Assembly (NCBI GenBank): GCA_028583415.1
Contig: CM053269.1
Span: 73,808,435 to 73,872,434 of the forward strand
Length of the DNA stretch: 64,000 bases
Direction of reading: 5' to 3'
Origin: Protea cynaroides
Lineage: Eukaryota > Streptophyta > Magnoliopsida > Proteales > Proteaceae
Shown here: positions 36,170 through 49,277 of the stretch, one piece after another
How the letters are laid out: each line of letters begins with the position of its first letter
How positions within the stretch are numbered: the stretch's first letter is position 1
Made by a program: the position numbers and the translations under genes
Notes under the pieces: generated by a model
The model's input: the letters and a program-made list of their open reading frames with translations, nothing else
Database searches by the model: none
What the model was told of the DNA's origin: nothing

Positions 36170-37409
36170 AGAGTGGTCTATAGATACTGTTCAAGCCGAG
36201 TCTTGAGACTGTCAATAATTTTCTTGGACTCTACATCTTGAACTCTCAAGTCTTGAATCAGCTTTTTACGCTTTTTAAGTTCTCTTGAGACAAACTTGTT
36301 ATTCTTTCGTTCCTTGTTAAGTTCCTTCATAGCCGCTTGAAACTCGCTTCAAAATTTATTTCACCTTCTTCGTCCTTTGCTTGAGCTTGATTTTTCATTT
36401 TTGTTCTCTTCTCGTTCTTCAAGGAAAACCATGAACAAAGCCTCACTAGACTCACCCTCCAAGTATCATCCGAATTATCATATGAAGTGTCACCGCTCCT
36501 CTTGGAAATAAAGCTTTTTCTTTTAGACTTGTTCTTCTTGAAGCTTTTGGCCTTGTAATCGTCATTGATGTCATCTTCATCATCACTATCAAATTTATTC
36601 CTCTTTGGACATTTTACAGCAAAGTGTCCAACCTTACCACAATTGAAGCATTTGAATGGGAGTTTGTTTATATACCTTCCTGTACCCTTCTTCAATTTTC
36701 TAGTAAAGTGAGCTGTGGCTTCATCTTCACTTTCTTCTTCATCTGAATTTTTAGAAATTTTCATCTTCTTCATGGCTTTGAAGGCAACTTGCTTATCAAC
36801 AAAGGTTTCTGGATCTATTCTCATCTCAAAAGTCGTTAAGGCTCCATGAATCTCATCAATAGTTACATGTTCTAAATCCTTGGTCTCTTCAAGAGCTGAT
36901 ACTTTTGACTCAAATTTAGGAGTAAGAGACCTTAAGATTTTTTGACAAACAATATAACCTTTTAGGTCCTCACCAAGTCCTCTAATGGAATTAACCACTT
37001 CATTAACTCTGTTCATGTCTCGGTCAATGGTCTCATCTTCATACATCTTCAGGTTCTCAAACTGACCTCTGAATGTTTGCAGCTTGACTGTCTTGATCTT
37101 TTTATCTCCTTCATATATATTGATCAATCTATCCCAAACCTCCTTTGCTGTCTTGCAGTCTATTACTTTAGCTAGTTCACTGTTTGTAAGTCCCCCTTGA
37201 ATAGCATTTAAAGCCTTTCTATTATTTTCAAAAATTTTCTTGTCTACTACTGTGGGAGCATTCGTATCATGAGGAGTGTAGCCATTCTCAATAGAAGCCC
37301 ATACATCAAACCCAAGAGATCCAATGTAGATCTCCATTCTTCTCTTCCAAAATACAAATTCTGTCCCATCAAACAATGGGGGCCTGTTAAAACCTTCTCC
37401 TGGTGTCAT
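36170..37409 (-). pseudogene. Copia gag (UBN2-type) N-terminal part
   Basis: A 360-codon minus-strand frame starts at 37,409, about 65 bp inside the right LTR, and runs to 36,327. It shows the UBN2/retrotran_gag fold (PPLFDGTEFVFWKRRMEIYI, AKEVWDRLINIYEG, KLQTFRGQFENLKM, LRSLTPKFESKVSALEE) followed by the knuckle CFNCGKVGHFAVKC near 36,650-36,610 and a basic Lys/Ser-rich stretch. Gag packages element RNA into virus-like particles. The frame breaks near 36,330, but a related coiled-coil reading continues past it. A gag-only product would still be possible, the usual minimum for a parasite of full-length relatives. Confidence 0.85.
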
Positions 37410-37460
37410 CTCTTTATTCTGATCTTCTCAGTTGCTGATTAAGCGGTCACTGAGCCTGTA

Positions 37461-37472
37461 GCTCTGATACCA
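37461..37472 (-). promoter_or_regulatory. Primer binding site (tRNA-iMet)
   Basis: GCTCTGATACCA on the plus strand is the complement of TGGTATCAGAGC, 2 bp from the right LTR. This fixes the element's orientation. Confidence 0.9.
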
Positions 37473-37474
37473 AT

Positions 37475-39423
37475 TGATGAACTTGATATGACACTGAGAG
37501 GGGGGTGAATCGGTGTCTAAAACTTTTCTCGATTAATTACTGCTGCCCCAGAGGCGATGGAGATATATTCATTTTACACACACAAGCGTATGCAAATCTA
37601 CCTCGCTACCACTCAGTGGTCAGGTCTACCAGATTTGCACACCCATCCTGCAAGCCATTCCACGCACTCCAAAATATAATAGAAAATAAACACAATGAAC
37701 ACAGAGATATTACGTGGTTCACCAACACAGTGTGTGATGGCTACTCCACGGAGTAATGCCCAACGGGCCCGTATTTACTCAACACTCGGCTTTTAGTCTC
37801 TAACAAGACAAGGATATTAACCCTAGGTTTTCCCAAAGATAAACCGAGAGGGCGCACCAACGCCAAGATTCAGGCTTAACAGCCCGGTGTCCAAAGACCC
37901 ACCGAACACACCACGCTTAACTCGCACCCACGAGAAGCAAGTCACAATTTTTTTTAGGCTTATAATTATGCCTTACAATTTTTCCCCCACTAGCTAAGTA
38001 TTCAATAATTTTCACCTACGCTAGCATACAATATATTGAAAGCAACAAATAGGTAGGGAATTGAAAAACCTTACAACTGCTTTTGAATGACCATCAATAT
38101 CTCCCGAAGCTTCACACTCGCCCTTAGGTACTCTCTAACAGTCTTCAATGATGATAGAGATCGATTCACCGAGCACACCTCATCGACAGGGTTCCAATCT
38201 TTTCCACACAACCCATAATCACCATGAATATAAAAATAAAAGCTCTACTGACCTCTCATAGGGATTTAGCACTCCATTGATGCACAGAGAAGAGGCAGTT
38301 GGTGATTGATCACTCCCACAGGGGCACGAAACCCTAGAAAACCTTCTCTCGTGCCTTCAAAACGCTCTTTTTAATTTTTATCTTGGTTTTTATGACTCCC
38401 AACGGCGCCCAATAGATAGGGCATCGAAAAATATGAATGCTGCAATTTGAACGGACCGATTTGGAGCTCGGATGAAGAAGTTATGGCAGTTTGAAGATTG
38501 GCTAATCTCGGATAAGGAAAGAGAATCTTTCCTTATATAACCTGCACCTGCGCCGCACCGTAGCCGAGCCGCGTCTTTGTGGGCTGTCAGATGCGAATCT
38601 AAGAGGTGAGGATCAGTCCTCGCCGCGGATCTTGGATCTCCTTCTCTTTTTCTTGACGAAAAAACCCCTATACAACTTGTGAAATGCCGAAATTGCCCCT
38701 AAACAACTTATGAAATGACTTTTTCGAGCGATTCGACAGAAACTGCGATATCTCGCTCATCCGACGTCGGAATTGAGTGATTCAAGTTGCGTTGGAAAGA
38801 TAACTCGACGCTCTACATCTTTCCACTGCCGGATTTCCATGAACCTGCTGCGGGACCCACAAAAAATAGACCCAAAGTTAAAACTCTGTCAAACCTTGGA
38901 ATTTGAACCCGAAACTTTGTGTGCATGCATACCAAGTGCCGTGGGCTGCCGTGTTGACATGTCACCTTGCCATCACACCTGTGGGTCCCACTCACATTTT
39001 TTCTCTCTCCTCTTTCTCTCTCTTCTGATTCTCTTTCTTCTTTCTCTCTCTTGAATTTCTCTTTAACGCCACAACACCAGAAACATGAGAAACATGGACA
39101 TGATTAGAAAAGCTTCAGGAACACTGTCGCATCATCAGAAACTCGACCGCATCATCAGAAACTCGGCCACATCACCAGTGGGGTCCACAAACACTCTCTC
39201 TCATCAAAATCAGTGTAATATCCCATTTAACTCATTGTAAGTCATCTGAAACATATGTAGAACCTTGTAGAACACATAAGCGAAGTTGCCACATCTGTGC
39301 CACACTGTACACTGACACTCTCTCTCCTACACTGATACTCTCTCTCCTCATTTCTCTGACTGAATGCTCATAAGCACTGTCACATCAGCCAAGTTGCCAA
39401 CAATGACAATATAAAGTCCAACA
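37475..39423 (-). repeat. Right (5') LTR, 1,949 bp
   Basis: Carries the segment missing from the left LTR, including complements of the LTR-end words also seen at 48.8-49.1 kb. An open frame of 93 codons (38,773-39,054) is identical in both LTR copies (33,984-34,265) but is only repeat sequence. Confidence 0.9.
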
Positions 39424-39428
39424 GGAAT

Positions 39429-39942
39429 AAGAAGTCATGGCTTTTTTGAGGTTAGTGTTGGTTCGAATCTTTGTAATTAACCCATGTGCATGATTGACAT
39501 TTCCAAGATAACTACACTAAAATTTAGTTTACAAGAACAGATTGGAGCTATAACCAATCGATCTTTGAATACCATGTAAAACAAATTCCAGATGAATCCA
39601 GAGCAGAAATCTTTCTTTCTTACCACAAGTATTGTGACATGTGATATATAAGATATACGTACAAATAAACATCTATGAGTAAAGAATTTTCGTTTGAATC
39701 TAAGTCATTTAGCATCCATATGATTACTCTTAATCTTAATGAAACTTATAAAATTTTCTTTTTGAAGATCCAAATATTCTAAGACTTGGGTAAGACTTTG
39801 TAATGTTTTTTTAGTCCTTTAATTGACATAGACTTAAGAACTCTAATAAAATGAAGATGATATACATCACGAATAATCAGGATAACTCAACTGATAGAAC
39901 AGATCTAAGTATAGACAATAATGTCTAAATAAAACCCCTTAA

Positions 39943-39990
<48 letters not shown>

Positions 39991-40598
39991 CCCTTCCTCT
40001 TATTCTTTAAAGAGGATTTTTTCCATGTGGCAATTTGGATGGTTCGAAATTTTTTTAGAAACGCTGTTATGTCACCCTGTGAAGTTTCAGTCTTGAATTC
40101 AATTCATTTATCCATCTGTTAAATATAAGTAATGCAATTGAAAATTGAGAGGTTTATTTTTCTTAAAAAAAATAAAATAAAATAGGACTTTGAATAATAT
40201 GAGGAAAGAGTCCAATTTTTAAGATGATTGACCCAAGGCTCATCCAAAGAATATCTCATCCACCAAACTATAGAATTGATCAAATCAAGTTTTCAAAACG
40301 AATATTTTTAATGTTCCAAAACCTCCACACATACATACCCCCACCAAAAAAAGACGAGAGAATATGAATCCTAGTTCTTGCTTATAGGAGGAACTTTCCT
40401 CGTATGCAAATTTTAAAGACCAATAACTAATACGTGGCAGATTAGGTGGGAGTCAAATTTTATAGATAGTTAGACTCCTATGTTTTTTATCACATGTTAA
40501 ATTTCAGTCCTACCATGTAGCAAAATAAAACCTTGAAAGTCCAAGGCTATAGAAAAGTGCAGAATAGTGATGAAAATATTGTATAGCTCTAGACAATT

Positions 40599-40633
<35 letters not shown>

Positions 40634-41927
40634 GGGGGGGGAGGGGTGTATGTAATTCTTCCCCAGTACATTCTGTGTAAAAAGGTGTCATTCAATCATT
40701 CTTTTTTCTGGGGATTTTTAGGCAATAGTTTCCCAGTCAAGACACTTAATCCACCATATGGGAGGATCAAATGATAAATCTCAACTTTGGACACCTAAGA
40801 GATGTTTTGAATAATCCACATATTAAATTTTATATTCAAATTCAATCATTACCCACCATGTAATCTCATATCCTCTCATAGAGATGGCAAAGGGCCCAAG
40901 ACTTATAGATAGCCCATTCATCTTTTGTGTTTGTTTGTCAATAAATGAATCGTAAAGAAAATAAAAAAAGAAATACACATACAAACTTTTGTTTTTATTC
41001 ATTGTTATTCTTGTTATTATTTACTTTTCTTTTCTTTTCTCCCTATTTCTTGCCAAACAACATGAAAGCTAATGAGCCTCATGATTCATGGCTAGCTTGA
41101 GCACAAAGCTCTATTTCTTAAAAGCCCTGTTTTTAACTAGGCTTTGACTCCTAAATAAGGAACGAAATTAGTTAGAAAGTCTTAGAAGTTAGAATCATAT
41201 TTTTTTTTCCATTTATTTGTAAAAGGGATTGCCTAACAAAATTTATTTATAAAATATTTCTCATGCTAGAACATGTGTATATATTCTTCCTCAACTTAAG
41301 TTATTCATGTTAGTAATTTAAATTGGAGACATTATTCTTTAACAAATTGATGAAAGAGAGAGCATCTTTAGGTTGCTCTTTTTTTTTTTTTGAAAATGCA
41401 ATCCTATCAAACTTGTACGGACATAATAAATCTTTCTTGAAGATGCTTTAATTCTTTTCCTTCCCCATTATTAGCTAAGAATTATATTAATTGCATCTTA
41501 TGTCCCAGAAGATTTATTTTAACTCCTTCATTCTAATATAAATTTTATTCCAAATAATTATCCATATTATTTATTTATTTATTTTTTAGAAATATTCTCA
41601 ATGTAACCAAACATGCATGGGTAAATAAGACCTTAGTTATAATATATAATATCAGTTCTACCCTTATAGTATGAAGAAAATCGCCCCCTATATCTACGAA
41701 GGGGAGAAATCCCTCGTAACTTGGGAATAGAATTGTTCATCTAGACAAGCTATAAATAACAATTATCAACATTAGGTTGGTAGAGTTGGTCAATGGATAA
41801 TTTTTTTATGATAGATATTGCCTTCACTCCACAGATCTAATCTCAATTATACATTAAATAATTAACAATAAGCTCAACAAAAGGGCAATTACCTAGGAAA
41901 CAAATTATTCCTTCCACACATCAAATC

Positions 41928-41972
<45 letters not shown>

Positions 41973-42399
41973 AGTTGCTTCTTCATTCCAGTTCCATTTT
42001 AAATTGACATACCAGTCTTCGAACAGAAAGGTAGTCATGATGAAGCCACTTGCTACATGTGATGGAGAATCAATAATTCGAAGTATCCCACCACAAAGAT
42101 TGCATGGGCCAAGTGCAAGATTTGATCATAAAGGACTCGTAAACTTTGGATGGATTGGTGAACTTTCCAAAGCCCATTAGCCTTGGAAGGGTTTTTCGTC
42201 ACCCATGATGAGGAGAGAACCTCATAATCCATCGATTTGTTGGACGAGGATTTAGGAATAGTTAGGGATAAATTTCTGCATTCAAAATATGTGGGCAATT
42301 TATGTCTCTCTTCACCTTAAGATGAAGGGAAACTTTCTCCTCACCTTTTTGTGAATGTTATCCACATTTTTTTTTTATTGAGAGAGGGGGGTGGTTTAG
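39429..42399. other. Unassigned AT-rich region with microsatellites
   Basis: No gene is seen. It holds a TC microsatellite (39,945-39,986), a 33-base T-run followed by nine G (40,600-40,641), and a second TC run (41,931-41,968). A minus-strand frame of 81 codons at 42,053-42,298 has no recognisable domain. Confidence 0.4.
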
Positions 42400-42560
42400 G
42401 GGATAAAAATCGTCTCTTGTTGTCCAGTTGCTTTAGCAATGATTGCATGGCTGGAGTTCATCCGATACACATACCAACGTATTATTAGTATGCGCACTGA
42501 CTGAACTCCAACGGACGATCATGGCTGAAGCCTCTCCAACAACAGGAGAGGATTTCTGTC
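42400..42560. mobile_element. Hairpin MITE, family A copy 3
   Basis: The arms pair along about 60 bp: the left AAAATCGTCTCTTGTTGTCC and CTGGAGTTCATC are matched by the inverted right arm (TGAACTCCA and CAACAACAGGAGAGGATTT). The centre is ACACATACCAACGTATTATT. Same layout as the copies at 3.0 and 11.35 kb. Confidence 0.6.
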
Positions 42561-45500
42561 TGGATTTAGAACCCTAGCATAGCCCATATCTTTGGTCTAG
42601 CTTGGCTCTAAGGTTAAGGCCCAATAAATAAACCACCAACCTTGGGCTTTTGTTTAAAATACTTAATTAAAACATAAAGCCCAGCGTATGACTGCATAAT
42701 AGAAGATGTGGGCCAGTAAAGTTTTAAACCGGACTTAAGCCTAAAATTTACACTTGGCCCATACAAATAGGCAAACTTGGGCCCATTTTACCAGCACAGT
42801 AGCATTATTTCTTCATGATCCCAATCAAACGGCGTAAAATACCCTACCTTAGATTCTGTAACAGTTAGTTTAACTCCATAGATGGTTACCAGTTGTAAAA
42901 TTAGCAGCGGTCTCACATGGCCCCGGGTGTACCTGATCCATCCATAAAAAAAAATTTAGGGGTCACTCATCAACGGAAAAAAAAATAGAGAAAACACCAA
43001 ACCTCGGGTCCAAAGATTAGGGTTGACTACTCTACAATTGGTAGGTTCTACAGGTGCCGTCATCATTATGCTTTTATTAATTAGGACAAAAGAAGGACCA
43101 TATCGCCAGTGAATGTTATTTGTTTGACCTTTCATTTATCACCCACCACCCTAGTTAATAGTGTTTAACATACAAATTATACGTGTTCCAAAATTTTGAA
43201 ACGTATTTTTATGTATTCTTATGAACTATTACATAAATTCTAAAAAAAATGTATTTTTTGTATTGAAATGTATTAAACACGTTTTAAACATATATTTTCG
43301 TATTAAACATGAAAAAACAGAACTAAAAAGAAAATCCCCCCCTCCTCTCTCTCCTTCTTAATATTTCGATTTTTCCTAAATCCCTAAAACCCCATTACCT
43401 AGTGAATCCTTCTGACCTTGATATGTGTTTTATGTCAATTAAACGATTTTATATGAATTTCATAGATTGTAAATTTTGTTTGTATATATTATATGTTATT
43501 ATTCTATTTTTTTGAATGATATAGACATCTATTGCATAGTGAATATATGTCGCATAGTGAATATATGTCTATATTTTTTGTACAAATATTGTCATATTAA
43601 ACATGTATATATTAATGTTGTATGTGTTGTTTTTAACCAGATTTTCAATCACCATATTGAAGTTTGATTGCATTTTATATACGTACGTATCTGTTTAATT
43701 GCGTTTTATATATGTACGTATCTGTATCCGAATGATTGCTGTTCCCAAACTTACTAATTATGGTGCCACCACCATCTGAATAAAGAATCATTTTGATTGT
43801 TTTGTTTATGAAAAAAAAATGATTGTTATGAACTTTAGGTGTACATCAAGAACCACTTTTAATCCATACTGCATCCACATTTTCTATCAAATATAAATAA
43901 TGAGAGAGTGATCCAAAGCCTTTTATCGATCACTTGCTTGTCACGTGGCAACTTGTGAACAACTTAGGAACTTGCAAAGTTCACTGACCTTTGTGAATGT
44001 TATTAGCCCCAAAGAAGTTTGCATCTTAAAACCATGAAACATAAAATCTAACTCGAAATCTAAGATCATGAAAGTAAATTGAAACCTGAACTACACAGAA
44101 AACTATGAACCTTGCAACTTAGAACCACAAGAAATCTAATTGACCCAGTTTGGGAATGGACTGTTAAAACATGATAAAAATGAAAAGCTCAATCAGGGAA
44201 TTTGATAAGAGCAATAGAACTGCTATGGAAAAACAGAAAGAGAATAGGAGGCATGGAGGAATGTTTTTGGGTGAAGATTCAAATAATAATTCTTCACCTA
44301 ATATTAATAAATTGAACTGGTAATTTTTTATTATTTATTTATTGGCCATGTATGTATGGAAATAGGTTATGCATTATTTTTTTTATAACCTTCTCTAGCA
44401 TTCTTCAGGAATTTTCATTAGGACATCCTTTTGGAATTTCCATTAAGACATCTTTTGTTGCATTATAAAATTTTAGATGAAAATTTTCGTTCAACTTTTT
44501 TTTTTTTCATTATTATTTTATTTGATATAAAATAAACTGTGAAAATCTTATTTACTAGAACAATTTTCTTTTCCACAATCTTACATGGAAACAAAAATAG
44601 ACTGTATAAAGATATTCAATTTTTTTATGGGTAAAGCATAATAATAGCTAGCGTCGCCCCCTAGCATGCGATTGTTTATCTTCAACATCTCAATTAGGAT
44701 TTTTCATTGATACATAAAAAATGGCAAAGCTTTCTGGTCAAGATACCATGTAATACAAACTATCTATGTACATCAAGTAATTGAGAATATTGTGTTTAAA
44801 CTATTTATGTATTCTTGACATGACTGCCCAAGCTTTGAAAATTTGAACAACTTGCGGTTTCTTTGTGAAAATGAAAGACTGCATAAACTTGCAAATAACA
44901 TATACTAGTCTGCTTTAATGATTCAAGAGCTCAGACAATAAAATGTGGGCTCATCACTCTAGGTTGTAGGTTGATCTTCTGTTGTTTTCAATGTCAAAAA
45001 ATAAATAAAGTTTCAAAAGAACTTTAAAATTAAATTTAAAATTTTGTTTTTAATTTTGTGGAAAATTTAATTTGAATTTGTTTTAAATTAGATATGAATA
45101 TAGATAGAGAAATGGATATAGATATGGGTATGGATACATACCTATTTATGTGTTCTTTTTTAAAAAAATAATGACTTATACCTTTTGGTATGAAGATGTA
45201 CAATCCATGTCCCTTGGAGGTGACCTTTGGAAAGGCATTTATATTCTATAAATAAAGGATGTTGACTCATTTCAAATCATTCAAGATTTAAATACAAAAA
45301 TTTATGTCTTTCTTCCTTCTCCGCCCAACTCTCTCTCTCTACTCTGATTTATTGATAGAGTCTGTTCTATCTTTGATTTAAAGGATTGTTAACCTTAGTT
45401 ATCGGATATGCATATACCTAACAGTGAATGCACAATGGGTAGGTGTCTTACTGAAAAGCTGTTTTATCTTGGAGGTTGGTTTGCAAGGATCTGTTGCATT

Positions 45501-47247
45501 GTATAAAGGACAAATACAATCTTAAGGAGAGTGTACCAGTATGACTCAGTCCTAGTTGATTAATTGCTTCAGATTGTATAAGGTATGTGTCTACACCATA
45601 GTTAGTTAAAACGGGAACAGTAAAAAAAAAACTGCACAGTACGGGTTTTAAACAGAAAAAAAAAAGATATGGTTAAAAAAAGGTCAAATATTTTAGAAAC
45701 AGTAAAAAAAGAAAAACAAATGGTATGAGTTTTAAAAAGATCAAAACTAATATGGTACACTAAAAAAAAAAAACAATATACTCTTGCAAATTGAGAATTT
45801 ATTACCTAAATACCTAGCATATAATGTTCACATTCTACAATCCATATACTATATTCCACAACCTATTATAAATTCCAAAATATATCATTATCATCTAAAA
45901 TTAAATTCCAAATTCCTTAATCTATTATAAATTTTATCATATATCATCCAATATCATTTAACAATAAACTCTAAAATCTAAATTCGAAATTCAAATAAAT
46001 CCACAATAGCTTTAGAACGAAATCAGTAGTTTCTTCTTTCCACAAAAACAAATATAATAATCTTATACCCCAACTACCGTAAACAATCAACACTTGTTCA
46101 TGATGAGTACAATACACATTGTCAAAGTTGGAGTCTAATCCTAGTTAATGCTTACACTAGTTCCACAACTATGTTTTAGAGCAATTTCAGATGATACACC
46201 TCTAAAGTGGCTTACACACATAATCAGGTTTTAAGATAAGACAAAATAAATCATCCCTAATTGAATGATCATCCACAATCAGGTTAGCAGATTGGCCAGA
46301 ACCAATTATCATTGCTCAAGCTTCTGTTGCTAAGAATAATAGGTTATGATAATCTACTCTGGGGAAATTTCCAGATAATGCCTATAGCTAATTAGTTAAC
46401 GACTCTACAGGTTCACCCACAACACACTATTACAGAAATCATAGAAGACACATCTGAAGTGGCAAACCCCCATAATATGAGAATGTCTAAAAGGAATCAT
46501 CATTACCTGAATCTTTTGTGACTAAAATAAACAGAAACAGGTTCACCTGAAAACAATATGAAAAATTCCCCTGAAGTTACAAAATATCACTTCATGGAGG
46601 AAATGTTTTCTGCTTCTTCCATGATCCCATCAAGTTAACAACCAATACCAGTTCATAATCAATGACCACCTAATATTTCAGTGACGACTGATGATGTTAC
46701 AAATACTGCAATGACAAGCCATAAGTTTCCACTGTTGGAAAACATAATCTCACTTGAGGGGCTTCTATCTGTCTTAAATTTTCATTATTTTCTCGTTCAG
46801 GTTTTATAAGCATACTAGAAGGCCTAAAAACATTTGGCACTTCCAAGTCGAGGACACATATATCGAAGCTTAATTCAGTCTCAACTCTATTTTATACAAA
46901 ACAAAGTTAATGATTCCTAATAAAAATGGTTTTAACTTCCTTTGGTTTGGGACATTCTACTGCTTAGCTGCCATGAATACTGTTATTCATGTCTTATGGT
47001 ATTTCTGTTTAAAAGCTGGGCCTCTTGCCAACTCCCTATATGATTTATAAAACTCCTCTAAATGAATGTTTTTGTTTTCCATATGAAGTAGGTGATGTTG
47101 AATTGTCTAATGAGTTCTCGTTGAAAGAGATACCATGTTAACTTTTCTCTCATTTGTTTGTGTAAATGATCTAACATTTTCCCTCTTCTTTGGGGAGGAA
47201 ACATTCTTTTTGTTGAAAGTATGTTCAAGACAAGATAAACAGATGCG
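42561..47247. other. Unassigned AT-rich region
   Basis: No gene or complete element is seen. Small structures: TTTTAAAC-rich stretches at 43,195-43,325 and 45,600-45,780, resembling 58.4-58.6 kb; a 20-bp tandem duplication around GCATAGTGAATATATGTC at 43,535-43,575; a roughly 36-bp duplication around TATACGTACGTATCTG at 43,660-43,725; and three diverged units with CTGAAGTGGC or CTAAAGTGGC words at 46,195-46,580. A last open stretch at 47,088-47,140 has no known domain. Confidence 0.35.
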
Positions 47248-47252
47248 GACTG

Positions 47253-49214
47253 TGTTGCACTTTGGATTGTCATTGTCGGCAACTCGGACCAAGTCTGATG
47301 AGGGAGATTGATACTGGTTGTAGACTGATACCGGTTGTAGTCTTGTGGTTCGTCATGCAATTAAAGAGAGAAATTCAAGAGAGAGAAAGAAGAGAGAGAA
47401 TCAGAAGAGAGAGAAAGAGGAGAGAGAAAAAATGTGAGTGGGACCCACAGGTATGGTGGCAAGGTGACATGCCAACACGGCAGCCCACGACACTTGGCAT
47501 GCATGCCCACAAAGTTTCGGGTTCAAATTCCAAGGTTTGACAGAGTTTTGACTTTGGGTCTATTTTTGGTGGGTCCCGCAACAGGTTCATGGAGATCCGG
47601 CATTGGAAAGATGTAGAGCATCGAGTTAGCTTTCCAACGCAACTTGAATCACTTAATTCTGACGTCGGATGAGAGAGATATCGCAGTTTCTGTCGGATCA
47701 CTTGAAAAAATCATTTCACAAGTTGTTTAGGGGCAATTTCGGTATTTCATAAGTTATTTAAGGGCATTTTCGGCAAGTAACAAAGAAGAAGATCCGATAT
47801 CGGTGGCCAAGAGAGAGCCACGCTTCTCGATTCTAATCGATGGACCGGATTGAGGCGGGCTAATGTGTATCGGAGCCGACGCACGAGAGATTCTATCGCA
47901 CGCTATCCGACCGGGCTGGGAGCAGTTTAATACTGTGGATCTTGTTGCGTGCAAGCTTAGCCGCGATCCAGTGTGTCGCGCTTAAGGTGCCGCGACTCTA
48001 ATGATCCAGATCGTGCGGCTGGTATCAAAGCCGCTGGATCTGACGCTATTTATGCAGATCCAGCGGCAAGAATCAAATCCCGCCTTTTTAAATGAGATCC
48101 GACGGCCAAAATATTTGATTCCTTCTCAACCAATCAGAGCGCGACACCCAGACGGTGGGCGCGGCTACGGTGCAGCGCAGGCGCACCATATGGAATTAAA
48201 AGATTCCATTTGGAATTTTTCTCGAGGCCGAACTTGTTTATGCCATAACTTGACCATCCGGTGGCCAAATCCGACGATCCAAGTTGCACCGAGCTAGGTT
48301 TTTAATGCTCTTTCCATTGAGAATGTTTAGAGAGACTGCTGGCCGCAAGAAAAATCGTAGAAGGGGAGTTTTTGAAGAAAAAAGGGAAAAACCTCTTATT
48401 TTTGATTTTTTCTTGCTTTGGGATTTGAAGACAGTCATTCTTCATTGCTGCTGATGCTAATGCCGATACATTGAAGTGTTCTTGAAGGCTGGAAGAGCTT
48501 GATCGCATATGGCAAGGGTTTTTTTGACTACCAGATGAAGAAGAACATCGTCAATTATCAGAAAAATTGGTTGTGAGATTTTCTTATCCCTTTTATTATT
48601 TATTGAACCAATCTATTGTATGTTCAAGTAGGATAATGATGTTGAATGCCTATGGGACATGGGAATCTATTGTATGCTAGCATTAGGCAAAGAAAAAGAG
48701 AAGAAAAATATTGAATGCCTTGCTAGGGTGGGATTTAATTGTAGGGCATCATTATAAGCCCCAAAAATTGTATCTGTTGTGGTGTGTTCGGTGGGTCTTT
48801 GGACACCGGCTTTATGCCCGAATTTCGGCGTTGTTACGCCCTCTCAGTTTTATGCTGGGAAAATTTAGGGTGAGCATCCTTGTCCTGTAAAGGGCTAAAA
48901 GTTGAGTATTGAGTAAATACAAAGCCCATTGGGCATTACTCCGTGGATTAGCCATCACTCACTGTGGTGGTGAACCACGTAATTTTTGTGTGTTGTGGTT
49001 TGCTTATTTATGAGCTTTGTGAAGTGCGTGGAATGAATTGCAGGATGGATGTGCAAATCTGGTAGACCCGGCCACCGAGTGGTGTGAGGTAGATTTGCAT
49101 ACGATTGTGTTTGGGACAGGTTATTTTGTGAATATCATTGGGCAACAAAGAAATTTCAAGGGAAAAATTATTCACACCGATTCACCCCCTCTCGGTGTCA
49201 TTCAAGGTTTATCA
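47253..49214 (+). repeat. 5' LTR, 1,962 bp
   Basis: Direct copy of 54,593-56,369. It carries about 180 bp (47,791 to about 47,967) absent from the 3' LTR. The deletion ends share a short GATCC/GACC-like word. LTRs otherwise match closely. Confidence 0.9.
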
Positions 49215-49277
49215 ATTGGTATCGAGCACCGGGCTCGGTGGCGCTTAATCAAGAATCGAGAAGATCGGAATATAATA

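Larger units (their letters stand above)
32977..39423 (-). mobile_element. Internally deleted Sirevirus-like copia element
   Basis: Complete ends: TG at 32,977, CA at 39,423 and a perfect 5-bp duplication GGAAT (32,972-32,976 and 39,424-39,428). LTRs are 1,654 bp (left) and 1,949 bp (right). The minus-strand tRNA-iMet primer site adjoins the right LTR, so the element reads leftward. The 2.84-kb interior codes gag with three zinc knuckles, a protease start and a pre-integrase segment, and then jumps to the 3' non-coding region. Integrase, RT and RNase H are absent. Several polypurine tracts precede the 3' LTR (complements at 34,632, 34,680, 34,804, 34,882 and 34,935), a Sirevirus trait. Near-identical LTR stretches indicate recent insertion. 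Confidence 0.9.

Noticed and set aside
42404..42557. Considered as a CRISPR-like or riboswitch hairpin
   Set aside because: No spaced direct repeats; the same hairpin recurs as a dispersed MITE family in a plant genome.
47088..47140. Open stretch GDVELSNEFSLKEIPC as an upstream MCCB exon
   Set aside because: It does not resemble any MCCB segment I know and lacks supporting splice context.
47375..47701. 108-112 codon minus-strand frames here and at 54,691-55,029
   Set aside because: Antisense shadows within the paired LTRs of the copia element.
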